Shown one piece after another: positions 53,955 through 61,555 of a stretch of 64,000 bases of DNA; position 1 is the stretch's first letter; the number at the start of each line of letters is the position of its first letter. A program made the position numbers and the translations under genes. The notes under the pieces were generated by a model, which made no database searches, was not told where the DNA came from, and saw only the letters and a program-made list of their open reading frames with translations. The stretch comes from Myroides odoratus (GTDB lineage Bacteria; Bacteroidota; Bacteroidia; Flavobacteriales; Flavobacteriaceae), in assembly GCF_001549985.1 (NCBI RefSeq), contig NZ_LROZ01000010.1, positions 1-64,000 on the forward strand, in the 5' to 3' direction.

Positions 53955-54461
53955 TCAACCGTCAACCATCCTATCCATATGCCAGGTCGTAAATCCCCCG
54001 TCTATGGAAGTGGTACGATGCTGAAAGCCTTGTTTAAGCCAATACTCAAAAGCGCCTGTCAAAAAAGGATGTGTATGTAAATACAAACATTCAATCTCTT
54101 TTTCTTTGGCTACTTCAACTAAAGCTTGAAATAGTTGAGTTGCTAATCCCGTTCTTCGATAAGCAGGTTCAACAAAAAGGCGAGCAACTTCTACCGTTCG
54201 TTGATGCTGATAATCAAGGTAATCAAAACGGTAATCATAAGGCATCATGCCAATGACGCCGATTAATTCCCCTTTTTCATTATTCGCTTGTAGAAAACAC
54301 CCTTGAGAATGATCCAAATAAGTTGCCTTAAAATAAAGTAAGTCATTGGGAATTTTTGTATTGTCAAGCATAGAGAATAAATGCTGGCGAAAAGCTTTGA
54401 CATACGTCAGCACCTCTTCCATTTGACGTTCGCCTACCCTTGTTATGGTAATTTCAGACAT
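53955..54461 (-). CDS. GNAT-family N-acetyltransferase in the nickel operon
   Basis: 168 residues from the ATG at 54461; the upstream TTG overlaps the ABC ATPase gene. Acetyl-CoA loop VARLFVEPAYRRTGLATQLF (about 86-105) and late motif FEYWLKQGFQHR. It lies between the ATPase and receptor genes with no gaps over 30 bp, so it is part of the operon. It could modify a metallophore or its precursor, but there is no direct evidence. Confidence 0.85.
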   Translation of the reverse strand: MSEITITRVGERQMEEVLTYVKAFRQHLFSMLDNTKIPNDLLYFKATYLDHSQGCFLQANNEKGELIGVIGMMPYDYRFDYLDYQHQRTVEVARLFVEPAYRRTGLATQLFQALVEVAKEKEIECLYLHTHPFLTGAFEYWLKQGFQHRTTSIDGGFTTWHMDRMVDG

Positions 54462-54462
54462 A

Positions 54463-55227
54463 TTAAACTTCAATTAAGGGCATAAACATTAATTTGCCCT
54501 GATTATTAAGCGGATGCAAAGGCAATTGATACGTTTCTTCTAACACTTGCTGAATTTCCTTATTTTCGAGAGATTGAATATCAATTAATCGATTATTTTG
54601 CATCAAATAAAAACGATCACCAAACATAAAAGCCAGATTGGGATCATGCATAACGCAGAGAATCGTTGTTCCTTCATTAGCCAATTGTTTGATGCATTTC
54701 AAAACCGCCACTTGGTAATGTAAGTCGAGGTGATTTGTTGGTTCATCCAACATCAATACTGCTGGTTTTTGAACCAAAACACGACAGAGTAAAACCAATT
54801 GTCGTTCTCCACCTGAAAGTGCGGTATACGGTTTATCGATTAAATGAGACAATTGAAAACGAGCTACGATTTCTTCCACTTCTTGCTGGTCTTCTGTCGA
54901 AGGCTTAAAAGCAGAGAAAGAAGCGCGTCCCGTTAAGATGACTTCCCGTACGGTAAAAGGAAAAGTCGTTTGATGAAACTGGTTTAAAAACCCCAATCGA
55001 ATAGGGTGTATTTGTTTCCCTTTTCGCTCGATGCCATCAAAGAAAACCTGACCTTGGTATTTTTTTTCTAACCCAGCCAAGATGTTGAACATGGTTGACT
55101 TGCCACTGCCATTTCGCCCTAAAATGATTGATAATTTCCCTTTTTCAAAAGAAGCATCGACTTGATCCAAGACCAATTGCTTCTCATAAGCAAAGGATAC
55201 CTGGTGTAACTGAATAAACTGTTTCAT
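54463..55227 (-). CDS. FecE/BtuD-type ABC transporter ATPase
   Basis: 254 residues from the ATG at 55227, which overlaps the permease stop by 4 bp (ATGA). Walker A GRNGSGKST (about 36-44), signature LSGGERQLVLL (about 135), Walker B VLMLDEPTNHLDLH, and the switch His in VMHDPN. It powers import of a metal chelate through the permease encoded upstream. Confidence 0.93.
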   Translation of the reverse strand: MKQFIQLHQVSFAYEKQLVLDQVDASFEKGKLSIILGRNGSGKSTMFNILAGLEKKYQGQVFFDGIERKGKQIHPIRLGFLNQFHQTTFPFTVREVILTGRASFSAFKPSTEDQQEVEEIVARFQLSHLIDKPYTALSGGERQLVLLCRVLVQKPAVLMLDEPTNHLDLHYQVAVLKCIKQLANEGTTILCVMHDPNLAFMFGDRFYLMQNNRLIDIQSLENKEIQQVLEETYQLPLHPLNNQGKLMFMPLIEV

Positions 55228-56222
55228 GCATTCCACTGGGTTAAACTTTTCTTCATGAGATAAATAAAAATTGGCGCTCCTATTAGCATGGTAAACACAC
55301 CAACTGGAATTTCAAAAGGCATCACAGCACGAGAAAAATCATCAATGACTAGTAAAAAAGAACCGCCAATGCTAATATTCGCCCAAACGCCAATGGTATT
55401 GTTGGGTCCAAAGATCATCCTGCTGATATGAGGGACAATCAAACCAAATAAACTAATAACTCCTACAGCTGCTACAGCCGATGTGGTAATCATGGTGGCT
55501 ACACCAATCAATAGAAGCTTGAGGTATTTTGGATTTACCCCTACAGCTAATGCTTCATTATCCCCTAACGCTAAAAGATTCAATTTCCAACGCAAGAGCA
55601 AAATAACCAACAAACCAATTAAAATGGGTGCAAAAGCCGTATGTACTTTCGCCCAAGAAGCGGTATGTAGATTTCCCATGGTCCATTGTACAATTGCTTG
55701 TAGTTTATACGGGTCACTTAAATATTGCAACAAGGTTAGTAAAGCCGTAAAAATACCAGAGACAATGATTCCTGATAAAACCATACTGACAATAGAGGTT
55801 CGTTGTCCTGCATAAGAAACCATATAAGTTAAAAGAACAGCAAACACACCAAATACAAAGGCAGATACATTGACTGAAATAAAGGGAAATAGCATAGCTA
55901 AGGCGGCACCAAAAGCAGCACCAGAAGAAATCCCCAGGGTAAAAGGATCTACAATAGGATTTCTAAATATAGCTTGCAACACGCCCCCAGATACCGCCAA
56001 AGCGGCCCCTACCAAAAAAGTTAAAATAATTCGGGGTAAACGCACCTTCCACAAAATCGTTTCAATGGGATCTATTGTATCTCCTGTATGATGTAGCGCT
56101 TGACTGATATAATGAACTAATTCTACAGGTGAAAGATTCGTTGTAGTTCCCAACAACAGGGAACCAATCAGCAATAGAATAGGCACAATCCCCAATAAAA
56201 TAAGAGTAAAACTAACTTTCAT
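55224..56222 (-). CDS. FecCD/BtuC-type ABC transporter permease
   Basis: 332 residues with about nine or ten membrane segments. LPRIILTFLVGAALAVSGGVLQAIFRNPIVDPFTLGISSGAAFGAAL is split over the second and third segments and is diagnostic. It forms the inner-membrane channel of the importer; the substrate-binding gene lies 15 bp upstream. Confidence 0.93.
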   Translation of the reverse strand: MKVSFTLILLGIVPILLLIGSLLLGTTTNLSPVELVHYISQALHHTGDTIDPIETILWKVRLPRIILTFLVGAALAVSGGVLQAIFRNPIVDPFTLGISSGAAFGAALAMLFPFISVNVSAFVFGVFAVLLTYMVSYAGQRTSIVSMVLSGIIVSGIFTALLTLLQYLSDPYKLQAIVQWTMGNLHTASWAKVHTAFAPILIGLLVILLLRWKLNLLALGDNEALAVGVNPKYLKLLLIGVATMITTSAVAAVGVISLFGLIVPHISRMIFGPNNTIGVWANISIGGSFLLVIDDFSRAVMPFEIPVGVFTMLIGAPIFIYLMKKSLTQWNA

Positions 56223-56237
56223 ATAGCAAGTAAACCT

Positions 56238-57236
56238 TTAATTTTTAGTAGCGTATAGGGTGTGCATCGCTTCCATTAAATCTGCTTGTAAAGCTTCTTC
56301 AGTATAGGCGGGATAGCTCCACTGCCTTACCTGTTTAGCAAATAATAAAAATTTTACGGTATGAGGATCAAATAAAAAAGACGGCTGCATTACTTTTACT
56401 TGTTTATGAACAACTGCGGGTAAATTCGCTAATTCACTTAATTCATATACATCACTTTCATTAGAATTCCATAATAGAATGATATCCGGATTCCATTTGT
56501 ATAGCATTTCTGCTCCAACATTGGGCGCTTGCATTTCGAGTGGACAAGCATTGACAGCCCCTGAAAGCGAAATAGCCATATCCATTAATGTTCCCTTTCC
56601 TGAAGTAGAAAGAACACGTCCTTTAGACCAAGCGTAATAGACTTTCTTTTGATTGGTTATTGGGGTTGCTTGCATTGCTGCAATTTCCTTTTGAATATAG
56701 GCTGTAATATTTTTAGCGCGTTCCTCTTTACCAAGTAATGTTCCAATTCCTTCTAACTCCTTCATAATACCTTCTTGATTCTCACTGGCAATGGTGTATA
56801 CGGCAATACCCAAATTTTCTAATTGAGCCACCACTTCTTTATCTTGATCAAAAGTAAGTACAAGATCTGGTTGTAGTCCAACCAAAGCCTCCACATTCGA
56901 AGAACCCCCTCCAAAAGTTGGAGTAGCAATTTCCTTTTTGGCCATGCGACTATCTAAGGTTGAAAAAAAAGCAAAAGCATCTTCATTTAAATAAGTTTGC
57001 TGAGGAATCCCCACTAATTTATCTTGGGCATCTAGCATAAAAACATCGTCGACGAGCGCTTCATATAAAGCGACAACACGCGTAGCTGCTTTGGGTAATT
57101 GAACCTCTTTACCTCTACTATCAATGGCGTGTACTGCTGTGTCTGCATCAACAGCAGAAGGTGCCTTAGTCTCTTGTTTACAAGCTTGTAAGAGGCTTAA
57201 AAGGAACAAGAGCGGAAAGAAAAATAATTTTCTCAT
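56238..57236 (-). CDS. Substrate-binding lipoprotein of a metallophore ABC importer
   Basis: 332 residues. Lipobox LLQAC, lipidated Cys at 19. The type III binding-protein fold (BtuF/FecB) is shown by ATRVVALYEALVDDVFML, NVEALVGLQPDLVLTFDQDKEVV and MLYKWNPDIILLWNSNES. Members carry heme, vitamin B12, ferric chelates or nickel chelates. The operon context with hypA, hypB and a UreE homologue favours nickel. Confidence 0.88.
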   Translation of the reverse strand: MRKLFFFPLLFLLSLLQACKQETKAPSAVDADTAVHAIDSRGKEVQLPKAATRVVALYEALVDDVFMLDAQDKLVGIPQQTYLNEDAFAFFSTLDSRMAKKEIATPTFGGGSSNVEALVGLQPDLVLTFDQDKEVVAQLENLGIAVYTIASENQEGIMKELEGIGTLLGKEERAKNITAYIQKEIAAMQATPITNQKKVYYAWSKGRVLSTSGKGTLMDMAISLSGAVNACPLEMQAPNVGAEMLYKWNPDIILLWNSNESDVYELSELANLPAVVHKQVKVMQPSFLFDPHTVKFLLFAKQVRQWSYPAYTEEALQADLMEAMHTLYATKN

Positions 57237-57240
57237 GAAT

Positions 57241-57699
57241 CTATAATTGTGTATGTTGTTGCGTCAAAAGCTGCGTAGCATGCAATGGCTGTTTGACTAA
57301 GGTGATATAAGTTGGAAACTTTGCTGTTACTTGTTCGTATAACTGACCATCATAGGGCACCAATAATTGATTCTTTTCCTTTTCAATAAAAATTGGCAGG
57401 TGTCTATTGCCGATATAGTAAGTAAAATCTGCAATTGGCGCACCATTTGTTACTGAAAATTGAATGGCCCAGGTTGGTTTGATTACGACTTGAGCTACTA
57501 CGAGGCCATTGCAATAAAGAGCGTCTCCTTGCTGCCAGATATGTGCCTCTTTTCTTTCGATATGAAGTTCAATCCCCTGTTTTGTTTTTCGCTTAAACAA
57601 GTGTTTTTGCGTTTCAAACCATTCGATTTCAAACCAATCAACTCCGTCAATGAGCGAATCTTGGAATTGAACTTCATCGATATAAATACTCTCTTGCAT
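57241..57699 (-). CDS. Second UreE-like nickel metallochaperone
   Basis: 152 residues. Aligns with UreE (45721-46218) across its length: DWFEIEWFETQKH against DFLFIAWYQTSKR in the N-terminal half, and YYIGNRHLPIFIEKEKNQLLVPYDG against YEIGNKHVPLFVEGAYLYMPYER in the metal-binding half, keeping the His of GNRH. It ends in a Gln/Thr/His-containing tail (TQQHTQL). It sits 7 bp after hypB and 4 bp before the binding-protein gene. It probably accepts nickel from the new uptake route, or from HypA/HypB, and may pair with UreE. Confidence 0.85.
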   Translation of the reverse strand: MQESIYIDEVQFQDSLIDGVDWFEIEWFETQKHLFKRKTKQGIELHIERKEAHIWQQGDALYCNGLVVAQVVIKPTWAIQFSVTNGAPIADFTYYIGNRHLPIFIEKEKNQLLVPYDGQLYEQVTAKFPTYITLVKQPLHATQLLTQQHTQL

Positions 57700-57706
57700 G
57701 GAGGAG

Positions 57707-58414
57707 TTATTCCGCGATTTGCGCTTTTTTAGCTTCTACACGAGCCTGTAACCATTCATACCAAACATCGATTCCCTCTCCATTCAATGTGCTGATAGTC
57801 AAAACCTCAATATTAGGATTCACTTCTCTTGCATCTAGGGTTACATTTTCAACCGTAAACGGAACATAGGGTAGTAAATCTGCTTTAGAGACCAACATCA
57901 ATTCACTAGTTAAAAACATACGAGGGTATTTTTTAGGTTTGTCATCTCCTTCTGTTGTAGCTAATAAAGTGACACGATAATCTTCACCTAAATCAAAAGC
58001 AGAAGGACACAATAAATTGCCGACATTCTCAATAAACAATAAGTCAAGGTTTTCTAAATCGATATGATCTAAGGCTTGAAGAATCATTTGGGCTTCAATA
58101 TGACACATTCCTCCAGTAACAATCTGAAGGGCGTTTAACCCTACTTCCTTCATGCGAACAGCATCGCGATCCGTTTCAGGATCCCCAACTAAAACAGCAA
58201 TATTTAAATCTTTACCTAAGCGTTTTCCTGTTTCCTGCATTAACGTTGTCTTACCAGAACCTGGGGAAGAACAAACATTGATTACACATACATTTTTTAG
58301 ACGTTGTCTAATTGCATTGGCTACAAAGTCATTGGCTTTTAATAAATGTAACGTCGTATTATCACATTGTAGTGAACCTACGCGATTTCCCAAACTTTTT
58401 GGATTTGATGCCAT
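57707..58414 (-). CDS. hypB: Nickel-insertion GTPase HypB
   Basis: 235 residues from the ATG at 58414; the longer frame runs into hypA. P-loop CSSPGSGKTTLMQE (about 50-62), VLVGDPETDRDAVRM, the Cys-His metal site in TGGMCHIEAQMI (about 102-113), ENVGNLLCPS, and the guanine motif SKADLLPY. It lacks the N-terminal His-rich or CxxCGC nickel-storage region of some HypB proteins. Starts 13 bp after hypA. HypB delivers nickel to hydrogenase and, in Helicobacter, also to urease. Confidence 0.92.
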   Translation of the reverse strand: MASNPKSLGNRVGSLQCDNTTLHLLKANDFVANAIRQRLKNVCVINVCSSPGSGKTTLMQETGKRLGKDLNIAVLVGDPETDRDAVRMKEVGLNALQIVTGGMCHIEAQMILQALDHIDLENLDLLFIENVGNLLCPSAFDLGEDYRVTLLATTEGDDKPKKYPRMFLTSELMLVSKADLLPYVPFTVENVTLDAREVNPNIEVLTISTLNGEGIDVWYEWLQARVEAKKAQIAE

Positions 58415-58427
58415 AAAAAATAATTTA

Positions 58428-58772
58428 TTAGGATTGTTTGACGATAACTTTTGAAATATACAATTCATTGCCTTGTACAATGTTCGTAGAGGGGGTACCA
58501 CAAGAACAGACAAAGCGATGATATTCTACTTTAAAATCTTTGTTACAGCTCTGGCAATGGGCAATAATATCTTGCACTACAACGTCCAGCTCCATGTGTC
58601 TATAGTTTTGATGCTCCGTTATAAAAGCATCAAACGCATTTTGTATCAAAACAGGTTGTACATTAGATAGTAGTCCTGCTGTAATTTCTATTTTTTGGAT
58701 ATCTTCTACTCTAGCCTCATAATGCTCTTCCAATGTAGAAAAGATATCTTTCACGATTGACAATTCATGCAT
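58428..58772 (-). CDS. hypA: Nickel metallochaperone HypA
   Basis: 114 residues from the ATG at 58772, chosen because HypA proteins start MHE and this gives MHELSIVKDIF, where the His and amino terminus bind nickel. The zinc site is unusual: the first pair is CQSC, but the second is C-S-C (FVCSCGTPS) where CxxC is the norm. The DNA around 58486-58505 shows no ambiguity. HypA hands nickel to HypB for hydrogenase or urease. No hydrogenase gene is visible in the window. Confidence 0.92.
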   Translation of the reverse strand: MHELSIVKDIFSTLEEHYEARVEDIQKIEITAGLLSNVQPVLIQNAFDAFITEHQNYRHMELDVVVQDIIAHCQSCNKDFKVEYHRFVCSCGTPSTNIVQGNELYISKVIVKQS

Positions 58773-59046
58773 CGCTTTCCTCTTTAATTCACTATATACA
58801 TTCAACTAAAACAAATAAAGGCGCCTAGACTTAAGGCCCTTTTGATTTGACTATTAGCTTCAAGTCCTACACTAAAGTCAAATTTTATTCTCAGTCTTAC
58901 TTCCTGGCGAAATAGTATTTTCTACCTTCTGAATGGAACTAAGACTTTAACTTTTCTTTACTAAATACTAGATCTGTGATAGAGGTTAGAAAAGTTATTG
59001 TTTATCTAGTTAAACACCTATATATCGGCAGTATTGATTAGATTAA
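58773..59046 (-). ncRNA. Structured ~270-nt leader of the hyp/nickel operon (candidate regulatory RNA)
   Basis: Between the promoter box (59052) and hypA (58772) consecutive inverted repeats cover nearly the whole leader. Arms (plus coordinates): 59000-59015 (GTTTA/TAAAC); 58948-58957 with 58988-58997 (perfect 10 bp); 58894-58904 with 58935-58945 (11 bp, one mismatch); 58845-58852 with 58876-58883 (8 bp, extended by TTAG/CTAA); and 58817-58843. The last, AAAAGGGCCT with AGGCGCCTTT and then TATTTGTTTT, resembles an intrinsic terminator and lies 45 bp before hypA. I know no match to a named riboswitch. Confidence 0.5.
58817..58843 (-). terminator. Terminator-like hairpin just upstream of hypA
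   Basis: On the minus strand AAAAGGGCCT pairs with AGGCGCCTTT around TAAGTCT (one bulge), followed by TATTTGTTTT. It lies inside the hyp leader, so it would act as an attenuator and not as the end of a gene. Confidence 0.5.
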
Positions 59047-59051
59047 CGAGG

Positions 59052-59115
59052 CAAATGTAGTAACTGTTTCGATGTCAAAATAGCACAAATCTTGACTATT
59101 CTACCATTAAATAGG
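59052..59115 (-). promoter_or_regulatory. Promoter of the hyp/nickel operon with 38-bp shared element
   Basis: Minus-strand box TACATTTG (59052-59059) fits TAnnTTTG, followed upstream after 19 bp by the 38-bp element (59078-59115). The first 21 bases of the element, read on the plus strand, are identical to the copy at 49298, and the AAATAGG end word sits at the same distance (30 bp). Confidence 0.75.
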
Positions 59116-59362
59116 GATTTTGTACTGCTTGAAGACAGATTGCTTTTAAAATATGATTTTCCCTTCATTTATCTAAGTGTTATAAGTAAAATAAAAATGA
59201 TTGAGGCTGAATTTAATCTTCTAATTTTTAAAAATACATAATTCTTAAAAAAATTAACATCAAGAATAGGTTTTGTTTTAAAATAATTAAATCATATATA
59301 ATTTTAAAAATAAATAAAATATAAATATTAATTTAACATAATTAATTTAAAACTATATTATT
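59116..59362. other. Extremely AT-rich region upstream of the small secreted protein gene
   Basis: About 250 bp with long A/T runs, between divergent transcripts. Presumably the promoter of the gene at 59363. No stable stem or ORF seen. Confidence 0.35.
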
Positions 59363-59659
59363 ATGAAAAAAGGTTTATTTTTAGCTGCAGCTCTATTTGT
59401 ATTAGGAGCAAGCACAATGGTAGCAAGTACAGTTGCAACAGCTACAACAATTCAAAAATCAGTTGTAGAAAATAATGATGAAGTGGAAAGATCGGTATAT
59501 CGTATTCAGATTTACGATAACCATACAGGAGAATTAATTCAAACCGAAGTAGGATGTTTCACTGGTGAAGAAGTAGTTCAATTTGCTGAAGACCTTATTG
59601 CTGGTTATGGCGGTTATAACGAAGCTTACGCTATGGTAGCTCTTCTAGGAGATTGCTAA
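59363..59659 (+). CDS. Small secreted protein, paralogue of the one at 33563
   Basis: 98 residues with a signal peptide (cleavage near ...MVAST or after VATAT, about 22-28). The mature domain keeps the pattern seen at 33563: YRIQIYDNHTGELIQTEVGC, then an acidic helix (GEEVVQFAEDLIAGYGG) and a Cys at the last position. So each has two conserved cysteines at equal places. Function unknown. It lies just upstream of the divergent hyp operon but is not part of it. Confidence 0.75.
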   Translation: MKKGLFLAAALFVLGASTMVASTVATATTIQKSVVENNDEVERSVYRIQIYDNHTGELIQTEVGCFTGEEVVQFAEDLIAGYGGYNEAYAMVALLGDC

Positions 59660-59686
59660 AAACAGCAAAAAATTAAATACTAAAAA

Positions 59687-59722
59687 AGAGCTAGTTCAAA
59701 AGGATGAACTAGCTCCTTTTGT
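59687..59722 (+). terminator. Intrinsic terminator of the small secreted protein gene
   Basis: GAGCTAGTTCA and TGAACTAGCTC form a perfect 11-bp stem with loop AAAGGA, then CTTTTG. Confidence 0.85.
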
Positions 59723-59864
59723 TTCTGTTTATTCCCCTTGGTTATCTTGTTTTTAAGTTATGATCTAAAAACAGGTGATTGACTTGATAATAGGAGTAGA
59801 AATTATCTGCTTATTTTGCATCAAGCCTGAGGTAAAATTATTATTTTTATAGAAACCTAAAGTC

Positions 59865-60398
59865 ATGAAACATCTAGTAATACAAACCAATCGATTGTTG
59901 TTAAATCAACCACAAGAAACGGATATTCCTCTTTTACTGGAGATTATGAAGAATCCCATCTACAATAAAAATACAACCAATATCCCCTTTCCCTATACAG
60001 AAGGAAGCGCTCGTTTTTGGGTAGAATTAGCTGCACAAGGGTTAGATCAGAAAACTGCTTACATTTTTGCCATTCGCCTAAAAGGTCAATCTTCTATTAT
60101 TGGGGGGATTGGACTAGGTATTAATAAAGTGAACAACAATGCAGAGCTTGGCTATTGGTTAGATGAATCTCATTGGAATAAAGGCTATGTAACAGAAGCA
60201 GCTCAAGCCCTATTGTCTTTTGGATTTAATGAACTTAACCTTAAACGAATCTTTGCTTCTTACTTTAGTTATAATGAAGCTTCTGGCCGAATTATGGAAA
60301 AAATAGGCATGCAAAAAGAAGGGCTTTTAAAAGCGTATACCTATAAAGATGGGGTTTATATTGATCATGTGCTATACGCAAGCATTAACCCGAAGTAA
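59865..60398 (+). CDS. RimJ/RimL-type GNAT N-acetyltransferase
   Basis: 177 residues. TNRLLLNQPQETDIPLLLEIMKNP at the start, IGGIGLGINKVNNNAELGYWLDESHWNKGYVTEAAQALL in the acetyl-CoA region, and EASGRIMEKIGMQKEG are the standard words of the Acetyltransf_3 group. Substrate unknown (ribosomal protein or antibiotic or other amine). Alone, closed by a strong bidirectional terminator. Confidence 0.9.
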   Translation: MKHLVIQTNRLLLNQPQETDIPLLLEIMKNPIYNKNTTNIPFPYTEGSARFWVELAAQGLDQKTAYIFAIRLKGQSSIIGGIGLGINKVNNNAELGYWLDESHWNKGYVTEAAQALLSFGFNELNLKRIFASYFSYNEASGRIMEKIGMQKEGLLKAYTYKDGVYIDHVLYASINPK

Positions 60399-60449
60399 AT
60401 TATACATTTGTTGATAGAAAAAGTAGTTCTAACATAAGGATTACCCTAT

Positions 60450-60501
60450 AAAAAAGACAGCGATCGAATAGGCCTTGCCTATTCGATCGCTGTCTTTTTT
60501 A
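60450..60501. terminator. Long perfect bidirectional terminator
   Basis: AAAAAAGACAGCGATCGAAT and ATTCGATCGCTGTCTTTTTT form part of a ~24-bp perfect stem (adding AGGC/GCCT) around a short loop. It lies between the convergent acetyltransferase and quinone-oxidoreductase genes. Confidence 0.92.
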
Positions 60502-61485
60502 TTATTCCGTATCTGTTGTAAAAACCAACCGTTGTCCACTTGGCAACGGTAGACGCCAAGCTTTTTCGATGGATTCCCAAGGATGAGAAACCGTATGAAG
60601 TTTTAGTTCACCTTTAGCAGCTAAAGCAAAAGCTTCTGGTGCCAATACAGTAAAAAAATACTGCATTTCCTCAGCTGTCCAACTACCAATTCCCGAACCT
60701 AATAAGCGAATGTCTGTTCCTCTTAAAATAGAAGAAGAAACCTCGATGCGATCTCCTGCCATCGCTCCAACATTGACAAATCTCGTTTTATGTTGATAGG
60801 TTCCTTTTCCTTTTAAAGCGGCTAGAATTGCAGAAGCACTTGCTCCCCATAAATAATCAAGAACGACATCTATAGGAGATTCCTTGTGTATCTGTTGAAG
60901 AGTAGCTATTAATTCTTCTTGATTTTGATGCAGAGGAATAATAACATCTGCGCCTAATGCTTTTAATTCTTCTAAACTTTTGGTATTACGTCCAGTTACA
61001 ATGATTTTACGTGCTCCATAATATCGAGCAAGTTGTAGGGCAAGTTGCCCCGTTACACCCGTTGCTCCATTAATTAATACGACTTCTCCTTGCTGTAACT
61101 TTGCACGTACAGCCAAGGCCATCGCAGAGCCTAACAGCGCATTGGGAAGTGCAGCAGCCAAAGCTAAATCAAGACCCTCCGGCAAGAGAACCATTTGATC
61201 TTTTGGCACAACAGCATATTCACTAAGCATTCCTGATGTGCCAAATCCATAAGCTAGTCGTCCATCTTCCAACTCCCCTACACCATCAGTTCCAATCACA
61301 AAGGGAGCAAAAGGTTTAGTTGCTACAGAATAATGTTCTCCACTAGCAATCGCTCGATCTAAATTCTTAATTGCAACTGCTTGAACGCGCATTAAAACTT
61401 CTGTGCTAGAATTAACGGTTGCAGTCTTAAAATCAGAAACATAAATAGGATCTTGTCCTTTTTCTTGTACAATAACAGCTTTCAT
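60502..61485 (-). CDS. Quinone-oxidoreductase-like MDR-family protein
   Basis: 327 residues. Medium-chain reductase without the zinc ligands: GroES-like part (about 15-110), then the cofactor-binding Rossmann part with VVLINGATGVTGQLALQLARYYG (about 132-154) and IIVTGR. The Pro-rich catalytic loop is not complete. Such enzymes use NADPH to reduce quinones or enones. A Crp-type regulator is encoded 70 bp upstream on the same strand and probably controls it. Confidence 0.9.
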   Translation of the reverse strand: MKAVIVQEKGQDPIYVSDFKTATVNSSTEVLMRVQAVAIKNLDRAIASGEHYSVATKPFAPFVIGTDGVGELEDGRLAYGFGTSGMLSEYAVVPKDQMVLLPEGLDLALAAALPNALLGSAMALAVRAKLQQGEVVLINGATGVTGQLALQLARYYGARKIIVTGRNTKSLEELKALGADVIIPLHQNQEELIATLQQIHKESPIDVVLDYLWGASASAILAALKGKGTYQHKTRFVNVGAMAGDRIEVSSSILRGTDIRLLGSGIGSWTAEEMQYFFTVLAPEAFALAAKGELKLHTVSHPWESIEKAWRLPLPSGQRLVFTTDTE

Positions 61486-61555
61486 TTTTTACCTTTTAAG
61501 TTGATGTAAAAGTAGAAGCAAAAGCGTCGTTTAGACGATAACAAATGTTATCAAA

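Noticed and set aside
51504..56222. Plain iron-siderophore uptake operon
   Set aside because: The receptor and importer families would fit, but hypA, hypB and a UreE homologue in the same operon, and the promoter element shared with urease, point to nickel. Iron remains a formal alternative.
58773..59046. Cobalamin riboswitch in the hyp leader
   Set aside because: I looked for the conserved B12-box words and did not find them in the leader on the transcribed strand.
60450..60501. Very long perfect palindrome as a possible mobile-element end
   Set aside because: It lies exactly between two convergent genes and has T-runs on both sides, so a bidirectional terminator explains it.
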